A stretch of 25,475 nt of DNA from Prevotellaceae bacterium (GCA_031270565.1 JAISXJ010000009.1:1-25475); one strand, 5' to 3'. Shown: positions 1-7,152, counted from the first letter of the stretch. Made by a program: numbers and translations. The notes: a model not told the origin generated them from the sequence alone.

Positions 1-208
1 GTCTAATCTGTGTTATCAGTGTTCAAAAAGAAAAAATCATTATCTTGAGCATCCTGTTAATCCTGTGAAAAATAGGGCTGTCTCAAAAGTTATTTAGCCA
101 CAGATTACACGGATTTACACGGAATCCCATTTACCCCTCGTTGCAAACGAGGAGGAGGAGGGAGAGAACACAAAAGCGCGAAAAACTGAAAACTGAAAAC
201 TGAAAAAA
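1..208. repeat. Intergenic repeat filler
   Basis: No gene is seen here. Bases 1-29 match 10084-10112 with two mismatches. Bases 93-127 hold a 'tttagccacagattacacgg' type phrase, of which a shorter relative follows the copy at 10113. Bases 128-152 hold the phrase catttacccctcg followed by a small hairpin (136-142 pairs with 146-152); the same phrase and hairpin recur at 25290-25313. Bases 181-206 are three head-to-tail copies of an ACTGAAAA unit, again echoed near 10180. These are dispersed intergenic repeats typical of Bacteroidales; I see no mobile-element gene attached. Confidence 0.7.
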
Positions 209-250
209 AAAATATTATTCATTATTCGTTTTTCATTTAAAAAAAAGCAT

Positions 251-259
251 TACCTTTGC
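251..259 (+). promoter_or_regulatory. Promoter -7 box for the riboswitch operon
   Basis: TACCTTTGC matches the Bacteroidota sigma-ABfr -7 consensus TAnnTTTGC. It lies 11 bases before the first conserved riboswitch base, so transcription would start right at the aptamer. The -33 box is weak: only a T-rich stretch near 227-233. Confidence 0.7.
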
Positions 260-270
260 CCCCGAATTTT

Positions 271-439
271 GGTGTCATTCTATGCCGTTCGGCGTAGATG
301 ATGAAAAGGGAATCAGGTGTAAATCCTGAACAGACCCGCTGCTGTAAGCTCCGCAAACAGCTTTGAACACTACTCAATCCACTGTTCCGAAAGGAATGGG
401 AAGGACGTTTCAAAGAGGGAGTAAGTCAGAAGACCTGCC
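271..439 (+). promoter_or_regulatory. Cobalamin (vitamin B12) riboswitch aptamer
   Basis: All landmark blocks of the cobalamin riboswitch are visible in order: a GGTG start at 271, a stem-loop at 279-297, AAAAGGGAATCAGGTG at 304-319, the core CAGACCCGCTGCTGTAAG at 331-348, a variable arm with CCACTG and GGGAAGG (about 378-404), and the B12-box GTCAGAAGACCTGCC at 425-439. In Bacteroidota this aptamer represses B12 uptake genes when adenosylcobalamin is bound. Here it reads toward the DUF4465 gene at 880 and there is no other gene between. The distance to that start codon (about 440 bases) is unusually long. Confidence 0.93.
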
Positions 440-444
440 AAATA

Positions 445-479
445 AACTTTTTCCGTGCAACGGAAATGGTGATAAAGTT
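445..479 (+). promoter_or_regulatory. Hairpin just after the riboswitch (possible expression platform)
   Basis: A nested stem-loop follows the B12-box directly: 445-450 (AACTTT) can pair with 474-479 (AAAGTT), and inside it TTCCGT (451-456) pairs with ACGGAA (460-465) around a GCA loop. Such a loop next to the B12-box is where cobalamin riboswitches form the kissing contact that blocks expression. The tight placement supports this role, but no structure has been computed. A short reading frame (466-498, 10 codons) starts inside the outer arm. Confidence 0.5.
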
Positions 480-638
480 CAAGGCTTTCGAGGAATAAAG
501 CTTGAGACAAACAAAGGTTGATGACAGAGTTTCCATTGCATTGGCATCGCACAAGTTTATCCCACAGAGTTATTTTAAGAAGACAGTCGCGCTCACCTCT
601 GAGGAGGGGAGGGGTTGCTGGCATCGAAAGCGCTGTTT

Positions 639-676
639 TATGTCATTTTTCGGCTTTTACGAGAGTGAATGACATA
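639..676. other. Inverted repeat in the leader
   Basis: TATGTCATT (639-647) and AATGACATA (668-676) are a perfect 9-base inverted repeat around a 20-base spacer. It lies in the untranslated leader between the riboswitch and the DUF4465 gene. It could be an operator or simply an RNA hairpin; no T-run follows, so it is not an intrinsic terminator. Confidence 0.45.
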
Positions 677-711
677 TAAATGGATGTATTTCTTTGCTTA
701 ATTAATGGGAA

Positions 712-824
712 CTTCTAAAAAATTGCTTTTTCTGCGTTACGCTCTTTCGGTAAAATGCTCATTTACATTAGTAAACTCCGCTTTTACCTCAATGGCAAGC
801 CTTGAAAAATCTAATTTTTAGAAG
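712..824. repeat. 113-bp palindromic, MITE-like element in the leader
   Basis: The ends form an inverted repeat: CTTCTAAAAA at 712-721 and its complement TTTTTAGAAG at 815-824. The centre is also palindromic (GGTAAAA at 749-755 with TTTTACC at 782-788, then TTTAC with GTAAA around an ATTA loop), and the arms between are loosely complementary, so nearly the whole element can fold into one long hairpin. The inner text (tgcgttacgctc ... gctcatttac ... gtaaactccgc) resembles short intergenic palindromes I know from other bacteria. It contains no gene. It sits between the riboswitch and the first gene of the operon. Confidence 0.6.
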
Positions 825-879
825 CCCCCTAATGATTGATAATTAATTTTCTAATATTTAATTCTTTATTTTTTTTTGT

Positions 880-2052
880 ATGAAATCAAATTCTTTTATT
901 ATTTGTATGGCGCTTGGCTGCATCATTGCAGGGAGCGTTATGACGGGATGCGGTAACAAAAGCGCATCCGACCGTACCGGCGATACGCTGGTTTTAAATG
1001 CAAGCGACACTCTCTGCTTTGGCAGTGGCACTTGCCTCAACTGGACGGATTCCATTACCGGAAGCTACAGCACAGACTCAAGTCTGAATGTGGGCGGAGG
1101 ATACTGGAATCAGACGTTTACTAACACAGGTGGTTTCCGTATCGGCAGTTTTAAACTCACGCACTATGGCGCCACCTACATTAACGAGGAAGATACCGTC
1201 AAGTATTGGGGTGGGTTCACTTCCGGCGCTAACGGTGACAACCGAAATTTCGGTTATGCTGACACAACTCATCACTCCGGCAGTGTGAACTGGGTGAAAA
1301 ATCAGTGGGGAGTTATGGCTGGCGGTGGTTTGACTACCCCACCGACTACTGTAAAAGGCAATCCTTATCTGATTGGTTACTGGGACTATTACTCGGACAG
1401 CACGGCAACTTCGCACACGCTGCAAATCAGCCTTAACGGTGATTCGCTCTTTACGCCGGAGGAAATCTGGATTTGTAACCACCCGTGGCCCTATTATGGA
1501 AATCTCTTTGGAGACGGCTTTGCAAGACCGCTTAACCAGCCGGGTGATTATTTCAAGTTAATCATTCACGGAGTGCCGGTAACAGGACAGGAAAAGACAC
1601 AAGAGGTAGAATTGGCTATCTTTAATAGTGACGAAGATACACTTACTCAAAGCTCGAACTGGCAACACATTACAATCAATAATTTTGGCGCCGTAAAAGC
1701 AATTTACTTTACACTGGAATCGACAGATGAAACCCCACCTTACGGTCCCAATACGGCGGTTTATTTCAATCTGGATAAATTGAAAGTAACAAAAACGGGC
1801 GGGGTAGCTCCGGCTGCCACAGCAGCGCCAAGAGCTAAGGCTGCAGCCAGACCGGCAATAGAAGTTACCGACCTTTTCCCGATAGCTTCCTATACCGGCG
1901 GCGATGTAACCGTTCATGATGCTGCCACCGGCAAGCAGGTTTTGAAAACCACTGTGAAAGCAGGGGAGAAACCCAATCTGTCTCATTTGCCCGCAGGTAA
2001 ATACCACCTCAGGCACGGACATAAAACTATTCCATTAAAAAAAGTAAACTAA
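880..2052 (+). CDS. DUF4465 surface protein under B12 riboswitch control (BtuH-like candidate)
   Basis: This is a 390-residue exported protein. The N-terminus is a lipoprotein-type signal with a lipobox ending VMTGC (Cys24). Residues about 60-305 fit the DUF4465 family: an N-terminal W-G-G-F block (KYWGGFTSG), the DYFKLIIHG strand, and the closing pattern W..I.I...GAVKAIYFTLESTD...GPNTAVYFNLD. An Ala-rich linker (about 308-325) leads to a 60-residue end with the shape of a T9SS sorting domain (VTVHDAATGK, LPAGKYHLR, final LKKV), though the usual PNP motif is missing. DUF4465 proteins occur in B12-controlled loci of Bacteroidota, and as I recall the B12-binding surface protein BtuH belongs there; the riboswitch upstream agrees. 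The proposed job, capturing cobamides on the cell surface, is inference. It is the first gene of the 880-5225 operon. Confidence 0.8.
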   Translation: MKSNSFIICMALGCIIAGSVMTGCGNKSASDRTGDTLVLNASDTLCFGSGTCLNWTDSITGSYSTDSSLNVGGGYWNQTFTNTGGFRIGSFKLTHYGATYINEEDTVKYWGGFTSGANGDNRNFGYADTTHHSGSVNWVKNQWGVMAGGGLTTPPTTVKGNPYLIGYWDYYSDSTATSHTLQISLNGDSLFTPEEIWICNHPWPYYGNLFGDGFARPLNQPGDYFKLIIHGVPVTGQEKTQEVELAIFNSDEDTLTQSSNWQHITINNFGAVKAIYFTLESTDETPPYGPNTAVYFNLDKLKVTKTGGVAPAATAAPRAKAAARPAIEVTDLFPIASYTGGDVTVHDAATGKQVLKTTVKAGEKPNLSHLPAGKYHLRHGHKTIPLKKVN

Positions 2053-2070
2053 AACATTAACCAAAACTTT

Positions 2071-2109
2071 GGCAAGATTGGAGATTGCTCCAGTCTTACC
2101 TGAGTTTTT
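2071..2109 (+). terminator. Terminator-like hairpin between first and second operon genes
   Basis: AAGATTGGAG (2074-2083) pairs with CTCCAGTCTT (2088-2097), a 10-bp stem with one G-T pair and an ATTG loop, extended by GG/CC at 2071-2072 and 2099-2100. Five T residues follow at 2105-2109. It lies in the 74-base gap between the DUF4465 gene and the next cargo gene, so it could partly end transcription and lower expression of the two downstream genes. Confidence 0.55.
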
Positions 2110-2126
2110 AAAATCAAACTACAAAA

Positions 2127-3152
2127 ATGAAAAAAATAAATTTACTCAAAACGGCTTTATTGACTGCCGTACTTATGTTATCCTGTGTAAATGTTTGGGC
2201 GGAAAAATATTGTGTTAATATTGAAAATTTACCGGAAGCTTCGCGACTAAATGTACTTGCCAATTTTGATGGTTGGAATTTTGAACGCTTCTATCACGAG
2301 CTATATAGTGAAGAAATAACATTAAATGGAGGTTCTGGAACCACAAGAGGCACTATTATTTCGAACAATATAGACGGTGAATGTAACTCTATTCATTTTT
2401 CCTATTATTCCACAGAAGGAATACGATTAAGAGTTTCTGTTCAATATCCGCGACCAAGTACTACAAGAGTTGTGGATACAATGATTGTGATTATCCCAAA
2501 TGCTTGGATTGATGTCCGTTTAGATGAATTAAATGTAAAGGGGTTGTATAGAATACTTATCTCAAATGAGTCAAATCCGGACCAGAGTATAGTGTGGGAT
2601 GTATTTAGGATAACGCTTAAGGATATTTGTATAAATAATGTAGCCGACACAGAAGCGCCCTCTGTTCCCTCCAATTTAAGCGCTACGCCAGCTGAAACAG
2701 AGATAGCCCTTTCGTGGACAGCTTCAACAGACAATGTTGCCGTTGCCGGTTATACGCTCTACCTTAACAATGATTCTATCAACACCGTAACCGAAACGGA
2801 ATACACATTCACCAACTTGACCGCCGATACGGAATACACTCTTGCGGTGGAAGCACGTGACGCCGCCGGAAACAAATCGGCACAAGCATCCATTATAGAG
2901 AGAACGACCACGACGACAGGTATTCCCGAAGCGGCAAGCAGTGTTCAGTTCTGTGTCTCTCCCAATCCGTTCACTGACTTCATAGAGATAGAAACCGCCT
3001 GCGGCGGCGAAGCTGCTATCTATGACCTGTCAGGCAGAACGGTATTGACGGTAAGCCTCTCTGCCGGCAGCAACCGTATAGACGTCGCAGCACTAAGCAA
3101 AGGCGTCTATACTCTCAGGCAGGGCGTCAATGCGGTGAAAATCGTGAAATAA
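2127..3152 (+). CDS. T9SS cargo protein with fibronectin type III domain
   Basis: This is a 341-residue secreted protein. It has a Sec signal peptide (Lys-Lys start, hydrophobic core, cleavage after VWA near residue 25). Residues about 26-172 form a beta-rich domain I do not recognise. Residues about 175-262 are a fibronectin type III domain (APSVPSNLSA, ALSWTAS, YTLYLN, TEYTLAVEARDAAGN). The last 70 residues are a type A T9SS sorting domain (VSPNPFTDFIEI, YDLSGRTVL, LSKGVYTLRQG, final VKIVK). After export by Sec it would cross the outer membrane by the T9SS and be anchored or released at the surface. Leader and tail are very close to those of the next gene. Its place behind the B12 riboswitch suggests a role in cobamide capture, but the unknown domain gives no direct evidence for that. 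Confidence 0.85.
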   Translation: MKKINLLKTALLTAVLMLSCVNVWAEKYCVNIENLPEASRLNVLANFDGWNFERFYHELYSEEITLNGGSGTTRGTIISNNIDGECNSIHFSYYSTEGIRLRVSVQYPRPSTTRVVDTMIVIIPNAWIDVRLDELNVKGLYRILISNESNPDQSIVWDVFRITLKDICINNVADTEAPSVPSNLSATPAETEIALSWTASTDNVAVAGYTLYLNNDSINTVTETEYTFTNLTADTEYTLAVEARDAAGNKSAQASIIERTTTTTGIPEAASSVQFCVSPNPFTDFIEIETACGGEAAIYDLSGRTVLTVSLSAGSNRIDVAALSKGVYTLRQGVNAVKIVK

Positions 3153-3192
3153 TGATTAATGGTTAATTGAAACTGTGTGATAATAACGCCCC

Positions 3193-3333
3193 GAAATTAA
3201 CGGTCTGAGTTGGTTGCCTAAGAAAAGATTAGGATATTTATGTCAGGTCTGGCACGTGAAGTGTCTTTTATTCGTAATTTTTTGTGAAGCGCCGAGCGCT
3301 ACTGGCAAAGCGACGACACTGACCGTTAATTTC
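3193..3333. other. Structured element bounded by a perfect 13-bp inverted repeat
   Basis: GAAATTAACGGTC (3193-3205) and GACCGTTAATTTC (3321-3333) are perfect complements. Between them lie three smaller hairpins: CCTAA/TTAGG (3217-3221 with 3229-3233), GGCAC/GTGTC (3251-3255 with 3261-3265) and AGCGC/GCGCT (3288-3292 with 3296-3300). An alternative pairing exists between AGTGTC (3260-3265) and GACACT (3315-3320). I see no open reading frame, T-run or target-site duplication. It fills most of the 261-base gap between the two cargo genes and could be a cis-acting RNA or a small mobile palindrome. Confidence 0.55.
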
Positions 3334-3413
3334 TTTTTATGAATAACGAATAATGGTTAGTTATTTGCAACTAAACAATTAACCATTAGTAATTGATAAT
3401 TAATTAAACAGAA

Positions 3414-5225
3414 ATGAAAAAACCAAATTTACTCAAAGCGGCTGGATTAACTGCCGTACTTATGTTTTCTATTGGGAATGTCAAAGCCGATATTCCCACG
3501 CACAATTACCAGTTCCATGTCCCCAAAGACGCTACCGTTTTTATAGGCGACAAAGACCATACGGTGTTTGTGGCAGGTCATTACCTGCAACTGCATTATG
3601 TGCCGTTTACACCACAAGAGAACGTGCTTATTGCCGAAACAGATACAAGCAAAATCTGGTATTACAACTTAAAGAGCCCGAAAAATGCGGACGGTTTTAG
3701 TTACCGTATCAGTCGTCCGGGCGGCATTACGCATGTCGGTCTGTTCAAGCCCAGAGCCGGGACAACGGTAAAAGAGGATTCTTTGCTCGTATTCACAGAG
3801 GGACAGTTGTCGGTGGCAAATTCGCGGACAATCGACCACGATGTAACACATCTCGCAGGCAGGAATGTGGCGGACATCTTTCTCAACATCAATGCGCAGG
3901 GCTACCTGACATTGCCTTTGAGACAGGACACCGTCTTCGAGCTGTTTCACACACGCAACTGGCAGGCGATAAACACCGATGTCAACAACTATTTCATCGA
4001 ACCGGACTTCCATTACACTGTCGTGGATGAAAACGGACAGCCAAGCAGCAACGTGATTACCGTCAACGACAAAGGCATCATTACGCCCGTCGGCGCCGGT
4101 ACGGCTATTGTGCTGGTCTATTACGATGCCATGGTGTGTTTTCACACCAAAAACGTTAAAACAAAGTCACTTTTCAGCGCTCTGTGGCCTGAGAATACCG
4201 GCGTGTTTGTCGTCTCGGTTGACGCTCCCGAATCGAGCATTACATCAAATATGAACCTCAACGCTCACTGGGCGCAGGACGGCACGGACAAAACGGATGG
4301 CGTCGCCATTGACGCCGAACACGATGTGCTTTATTTCGAGGCAGACAAAGGTAGCTTCCCCTATACCTTCAAGCCCGAAGGCGTTACTTCGGTACTGGTG
4401 GCAACGCCTGTTGTCGGTGAACATATTACCGGTTACAACGGCTTTCGCGCCGACAGCGTAACGGTAAATGGCGACGGCAGTTATACCGTCCGTCTGGGTT
4501 TCGGACGCAATATCGTAAAACTTGTTTCGGCAACCGGCTCAACCTATCAGGTAATCACCGCCAAGCCGGTAACATACGTCATCAGCAACCTAACGCATCC
4601 CGACGAACCGTTCCAGTCGGGCGACACAGTGTCAATACTCTTCAACACGCTCTATCACCCTGCCAACAAAATGGCAGGCATCTACAATATGAGCGCAGGG
4701 ATTCAGTACACCGGTTTTAATACCAATTTCGCGCTTATTCTCGGTCCCGGACAGTACACTTTTGCCAGTCGTGCGCAGGAATACAAAGTAACCATTCCCG
4801 ACACGCTTACGGCGAAAAAGTTTACGTTAACCAACGGCGTGATAAAGGTAAAAGGCTTCGGCAGTTATTACGGTGCACACCGCAAGATTACAAAGCAAAA
4901 CGGCGTACCGCCCAATTTGAGCGCCAGCGTACGCGAAGCATATTTCGGCGCATTGCCGGAGATTGAAATCCGGATTGGGGTAGCCAGCAACCTTTCCGAC
5001 ATCGTTACCGACAACAGGATAAACGTTTATCCGAATCCGTTCGCGGAGTACATTATAATTAATAATACTACGGATAACGGTGTAGCGGTCATCTGCGACC
5101 TGCACGGCAAAACGGTATTAACGACAACCATCACAAAGGGCAACAACCGTATTGACACTTCCAGTCTGTCGCGCGGGGTTTATATTCTGCGTACCGGGTT
5201 GCAAACGGTGAAGATAGTGAAGTAA
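3414..5225 (+). CDS. Large T9SS cargo protein, Ig-like module, function unknown
   Basis: This is a 603-residue secreted protein. The signal peptide (cleavage after VKA near residue 25) nearly copies that of the preceding gene. Residues about 170-245 look like a bacterial Ig-like (Big_2) module (DFHYTVVDENG, VITVNDKGIITPVGAGTA). Residues about 250-520 are beta-rich with no family I can name; features include GDGSYTVRLGFGRNIVKLVS and YHPANKMAGIYNMSAG. The last 70 residues are a type A T9SS sorting domain (VYPNPFAEYIII, CDLHGKTVL, LSRGVYILRTG, final VKIVK). It is the last gene before the terminator at 5261-5293. The sequence supports surface display; a cobamide-related role rests only on operon position. 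Confidence 0.85.
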   Translation: MKKPNLLKAAGLTAVLMFSIGNVKADIPTHNYQFHVPKDATVFIGDKDHTVFVAGHYLQLHYVPFTPQENVLIAETDTSKIWYYNLKSPKNADGFSYRISRPGGITHVGLFKPRAGTTVKEDSLLVFTEGQLSVANSRTIDHDVTHLAGRNVADIFLNINAQGYLTLPLRQDTVFELFHTRNWQAINTDVNNYFIEPDFHYTVVDENGQPSSNVITVNDKGIITPVGAGTAIVLVYYDAMVCFHTKNVKTKSLFSALWPENTGVFVVSVDAPESSITSNMNLNAHWAQDGTDKTDGVAIDAEHDVLYFEADKGSFPYTFKPEGVTSVLVATPVVGEHITGYNGFRADSVTVNGDGSYTVRLGFGRNIVKLVSATGSTYQVITAKPVTYVISNLTHPDEPFQSGDTVSILFNTLYHPANKMAGIYNMSAGIQYTGFNTNFALILGPGQYTFASRAQEYKVTIPDTLTAKKFTLTNGVIKVKGFGSYYGAHRKITKQNGVPPNLSASVREAYFGALPEIEIRIGVASNLSDIVTDNRINVYPNPFAEYIIINNTTDNGVAVICDLHGKTVLTTTITKGNNRIDTSSLSRGVYILRTGLQTVKIVK

Positions 5226-5260
5226 TTATCAATAGTTAATAGTTTTGTGATTTTTGCGGA

Positions 5261-5293
5261 TAGAGACGTGCAATTGTGCGTCTCTATTTTTTT
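5261..5293 (+). terminator. Intrinsic terminator of the B12-controlled operon
   Basis: TAGAGACG (5261-5268) pairs with CGTCTCTA (5279-5286) and seven T residues follow (5287-5293). It lies 35 bases after the stop codon of the 603-residue cargo gene and before the promoter of the sigma-54 activator, so it separates the two transcription units. Confidence 0.88.
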
Positions 5294-5381
5294 ACTGTTC
5301 ACCTTACTCAAAGCCAAGACCCGGGAAATGCACAAAAGCATTATTCGCTAATAACTACACTCTACAAACTAAAAAAAGGTG

Positions 5382-5390
5382 TACCTTTGC
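5382..5390 (+). promoter_or_regulatory. Promoter -7 box for the sigma-54 activator gene
   Basis: TACCTTTGC is a perfect TAnnTTTGC box. It ends 22 bases before the ATG at 5413. Its position inside a longer upstream reading frame (open from 5254) argues that 5413, not 5254, is the true start. Confidence 0.75.
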
Positions 5391-5412
5391 TGTCGCAAAA
5401 ACTATAATTAGT

Positions 5413-6678
5413 ATGGAACTTTTTGAAATACAGGCTGTCAAACAGCGTTTTGGGATTGTCGGCATTTCTTCGGCGCTCAATCGAGCTATTGACGTAGCCG
5501 TACAGGTGGCAAACACCGACCTTTCGGTGCTGATTACGGGAGAAAGTGGTGTTGGTAAGGAAAATTTTCCGCAGATTATTCACCAGTACAGCCATCGCAA
5601 GCACAATAATTATATTGCCGTCAATTGTGGAGCAATTCCCGAAGGCACAATTGATTCGGAGCTGTTTGGACACGAAAAAGGGGCATTCACTTCGGCAACC
5701 GCAGACCGTAAGGGTTATTTTGAAGTGGCTGACGGCGGCACTATTTTTCTGGACGAGGTGGGCGAGTTGCCGTTTCCGACGCAGGTGCGCCTGTTGCGTG
5801 TGTTGGAGACAGGCGAATTTATGCGCGTCGGCTCGTCAAAAGCGCTCAAGACCAATGTGCGCGTCGTGGCAGCCACCAACATGGATATGACGGAAGCCAT
5901 CAGAAACGGACGCTTCCGCGAAGACCTTTACTACCGTCTTAACGCCGTGCCTATTACTGTGCCGCCATTGAGAGAGCGCAAAGAGGACATCGTATTGCTG
6001 TTTCGTAAGTTTGCCGCCGATTTTGCCGAGAAATACAGAATGCCATCTATCCGTCTCACCGAAGAAGCCGCACAGGTGCTGCAAGACTACTATTGGAAAG
6101 GAAATATCCGGCAGTTAAAGAATGTAACGGAGCAAATTTCCGTTATTGAAAGCTGTCGAGATATAAACGTCGAGATACTGAACAATTATCTGCCCAACCA
6201 GACTGTCATAACCTTACCGGCATTGTCTTCCCTGTCCACGGCTTACAGAAGAGAAAAAACCTTTGATTCCGAACGTGAGATTCTTTATCAGGTGCTTTTC
6301 GATATGAAAAAAGATATAAACGACCTCAAACAATTGGTGAACAGCCTGACGTCGAAGCATCCACACGACCATGCCGACTTCGCGTCAACCGATTACGGAA
6401 TGGATGCAAAGCCGTTTTTTACTGCCAGAAACGCTGATAATGACCTTATAGAATTGTTGACCACTTCCGCTCCAACCAAATCGAAAATTGCGCCGGATGC
6501 ACATGTTGAAGACACGGAAGAGTACGTCGAAGAGTCGCTTTCACTGGAAGAGGCTGAAAAAGAGATAATCATAAAAGCCCTTGACCGGCATCGCGGCAAA
6601 CGGAAACTTGCCGCACAAGACCTCAAAATATCGGAACGGACGCTTTATCGCAAAATAAAGGATTACCAACTGGATTGA
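5413..6678 (+). CDS. Sigma-54-dependent transcription activator, no sensor domain
   Basis: This is a 421-residue bacterial enhancer-binding protein that hydrolyses ATP to open promoters held by sigma-54 RNA polymerase. Residues 16-240 are the AAA+ domain: Walker A GESGVGKE (43-50), sigma-54 contact loop GAFTSA (90-95), Walker B IFLDEVG (111-117), and FREDLYYRLN (168-177) with the arginine finger. The block usually written WPGNVREL reads WKGNIRQL (228-235). The C-terminus is a Fis-type helix-turn-helix (KRKLAAQDLKISERTLYRKIK). There is no receiver or GAF domain before the AAA+ part. The frame is open back to 5254, but the promoter box at 5382 and the family pattern favour ATG 5413. Family length is typical for a Bacteroidota class without receiver domain. 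Its regulon cannot be read from the sequence; it stands at the head of a co-directional gene row. Confidence 0.9.
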   Translation: MELFEIQAVKQRFGIVGISSALNRAIDVAVQVANTDLSVLITGESGVGKENFPQIIHQYSHRKHNNYIAVNCGAIPEGTIDSELFGHEKGAFTSATADRKGYFEVADGGTIFLDEVGELPFPTQVRLLRVLETGEFMRVGSSKALKTNVRVVAATNMDMTEAIRNGRFREDLYYRLNAVPITVPPLRERKEDIVLLFRKFAADFAEKYRMPSIRLTEEAAQVLQDYYWKGNIRQLKNVTEQISVIESCRDINVEILNNYLPNQTVITLPALSSLSTAYRREKTFDSEREILYQVLFDMKKDINDLKQLVNSLTSKHPHDHADFASTDYGMDAKPFFTARNADNDLIELLTTSAPTKSKIAPDAHVEDTEEYVEESLSLEEAEKEIIIKALDRHRGKRKLAAQDLKISERTLYRKIKDYQLD

Positions 6679-6714
6679 GCGCTCATCACAGTCAACACCT
6701 AAAAAATAACAGTC

Positions 6715-7152
6715 ATGTCAGCAATTTCACCACAGAATCGTTTTTCGGTCGCAGACCTCATTCCCCAGCGACCTCCCATAACGATGATTGATGCCTTTAT
6801 CGGCATTGATGCCTATCAGACCGGCATCGCGACGCTAACCGTGAAAAACGATTGCCTCTTTGTACAGGACAACCGGTTACAGGAATCGGGGTTGATAGAG
6901 CATATAGCTCAGTCTGCCGCCGCACGTGCCGGTTATCTTTTCAGGATGACCGACGCACCCGTACCTCTGGGCTTTATCGGGTCAATAGACAAACTCACCA
7001 TTTCTCGACTGCCTGCCACCGGCGAGCAACTGACAACGTCAGTTACCGTCATATCGGAAGTTGCGGATGTAACAATGATTCAGGCGCAAACAAAAGTCGG
7101 TGATGAACAGCTTGCCGGATGCCGTATGAAAATGTTCTTCAAAAGAGATTAA
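6715..7152 (+). CDS. FabZ-like hotdog-fold protein (3-hydroxyacyl-ACP dehydratase family)
   Basis: This is a 145-residue single hotdog domain. Family signs are DLIPQRPPITMID (14-26), ESGLIEHIAQSAAARAGY (57-74) and the strand VPLGFIGSIDKL (83-94). These match the FabZ-like branch found in Bacteroidota lipid, aryl-polyene or flexirubin-type loci. The standard FabZ catalytic His-Phe-Pro-Gly block is not present before the conserved Glu62; the region reads VQDNRLQESGL. It may use another His or have lost dehydratase activity. It starts 36 bases after the sigma-54 activator and is likely co-transcribed. The acyl substrate is unknown; no ketosynthase or carrier protein is nearby. Confidence 0.75.
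   Translation: MSAISPQNRFSVADLIPQRPPITMIDAFIGIDAYQTGIATLTVKNDCLFVQDNRLQESGLIEHIAQSAAARAGYLFRMTDAPVPLGFIGSIDKLTISRLPATGEQLTTSVTVISEVADVTMIQAQTKVGDEQLAGCRMKMFFKRD

Noticed and set aside
181..206. CRISPR-like array
   Set aside because: The repeats are 8-base tandem units without spacers, and no cas genes are present.
370..624. Minus-strand open frame of 84 codons across the riboswitch
   Set aside because: It lies over conserved riboswitch bases and the leader, has no family features and no promoter box.
446..879. Degraded btuB receptor gene between riboswitch and DUF4465 gene
   Set aside because: I looked for TonB-receptor-like text in this stretch and found only stops, hairpins and the palindromic element.
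3193..3333. Insertion sequence remnant
   Set aside because: No transposase fragment and no target-site duplication is seen next to the inverted repeat; kept as a structured element of unknown type.
5254..5412. Longer N-terminus for the sigma-54 activator
   Set aside because: It would run through the terminator at 5261-5293 and the promoter box at 5382, and the extra residues fit no domain.
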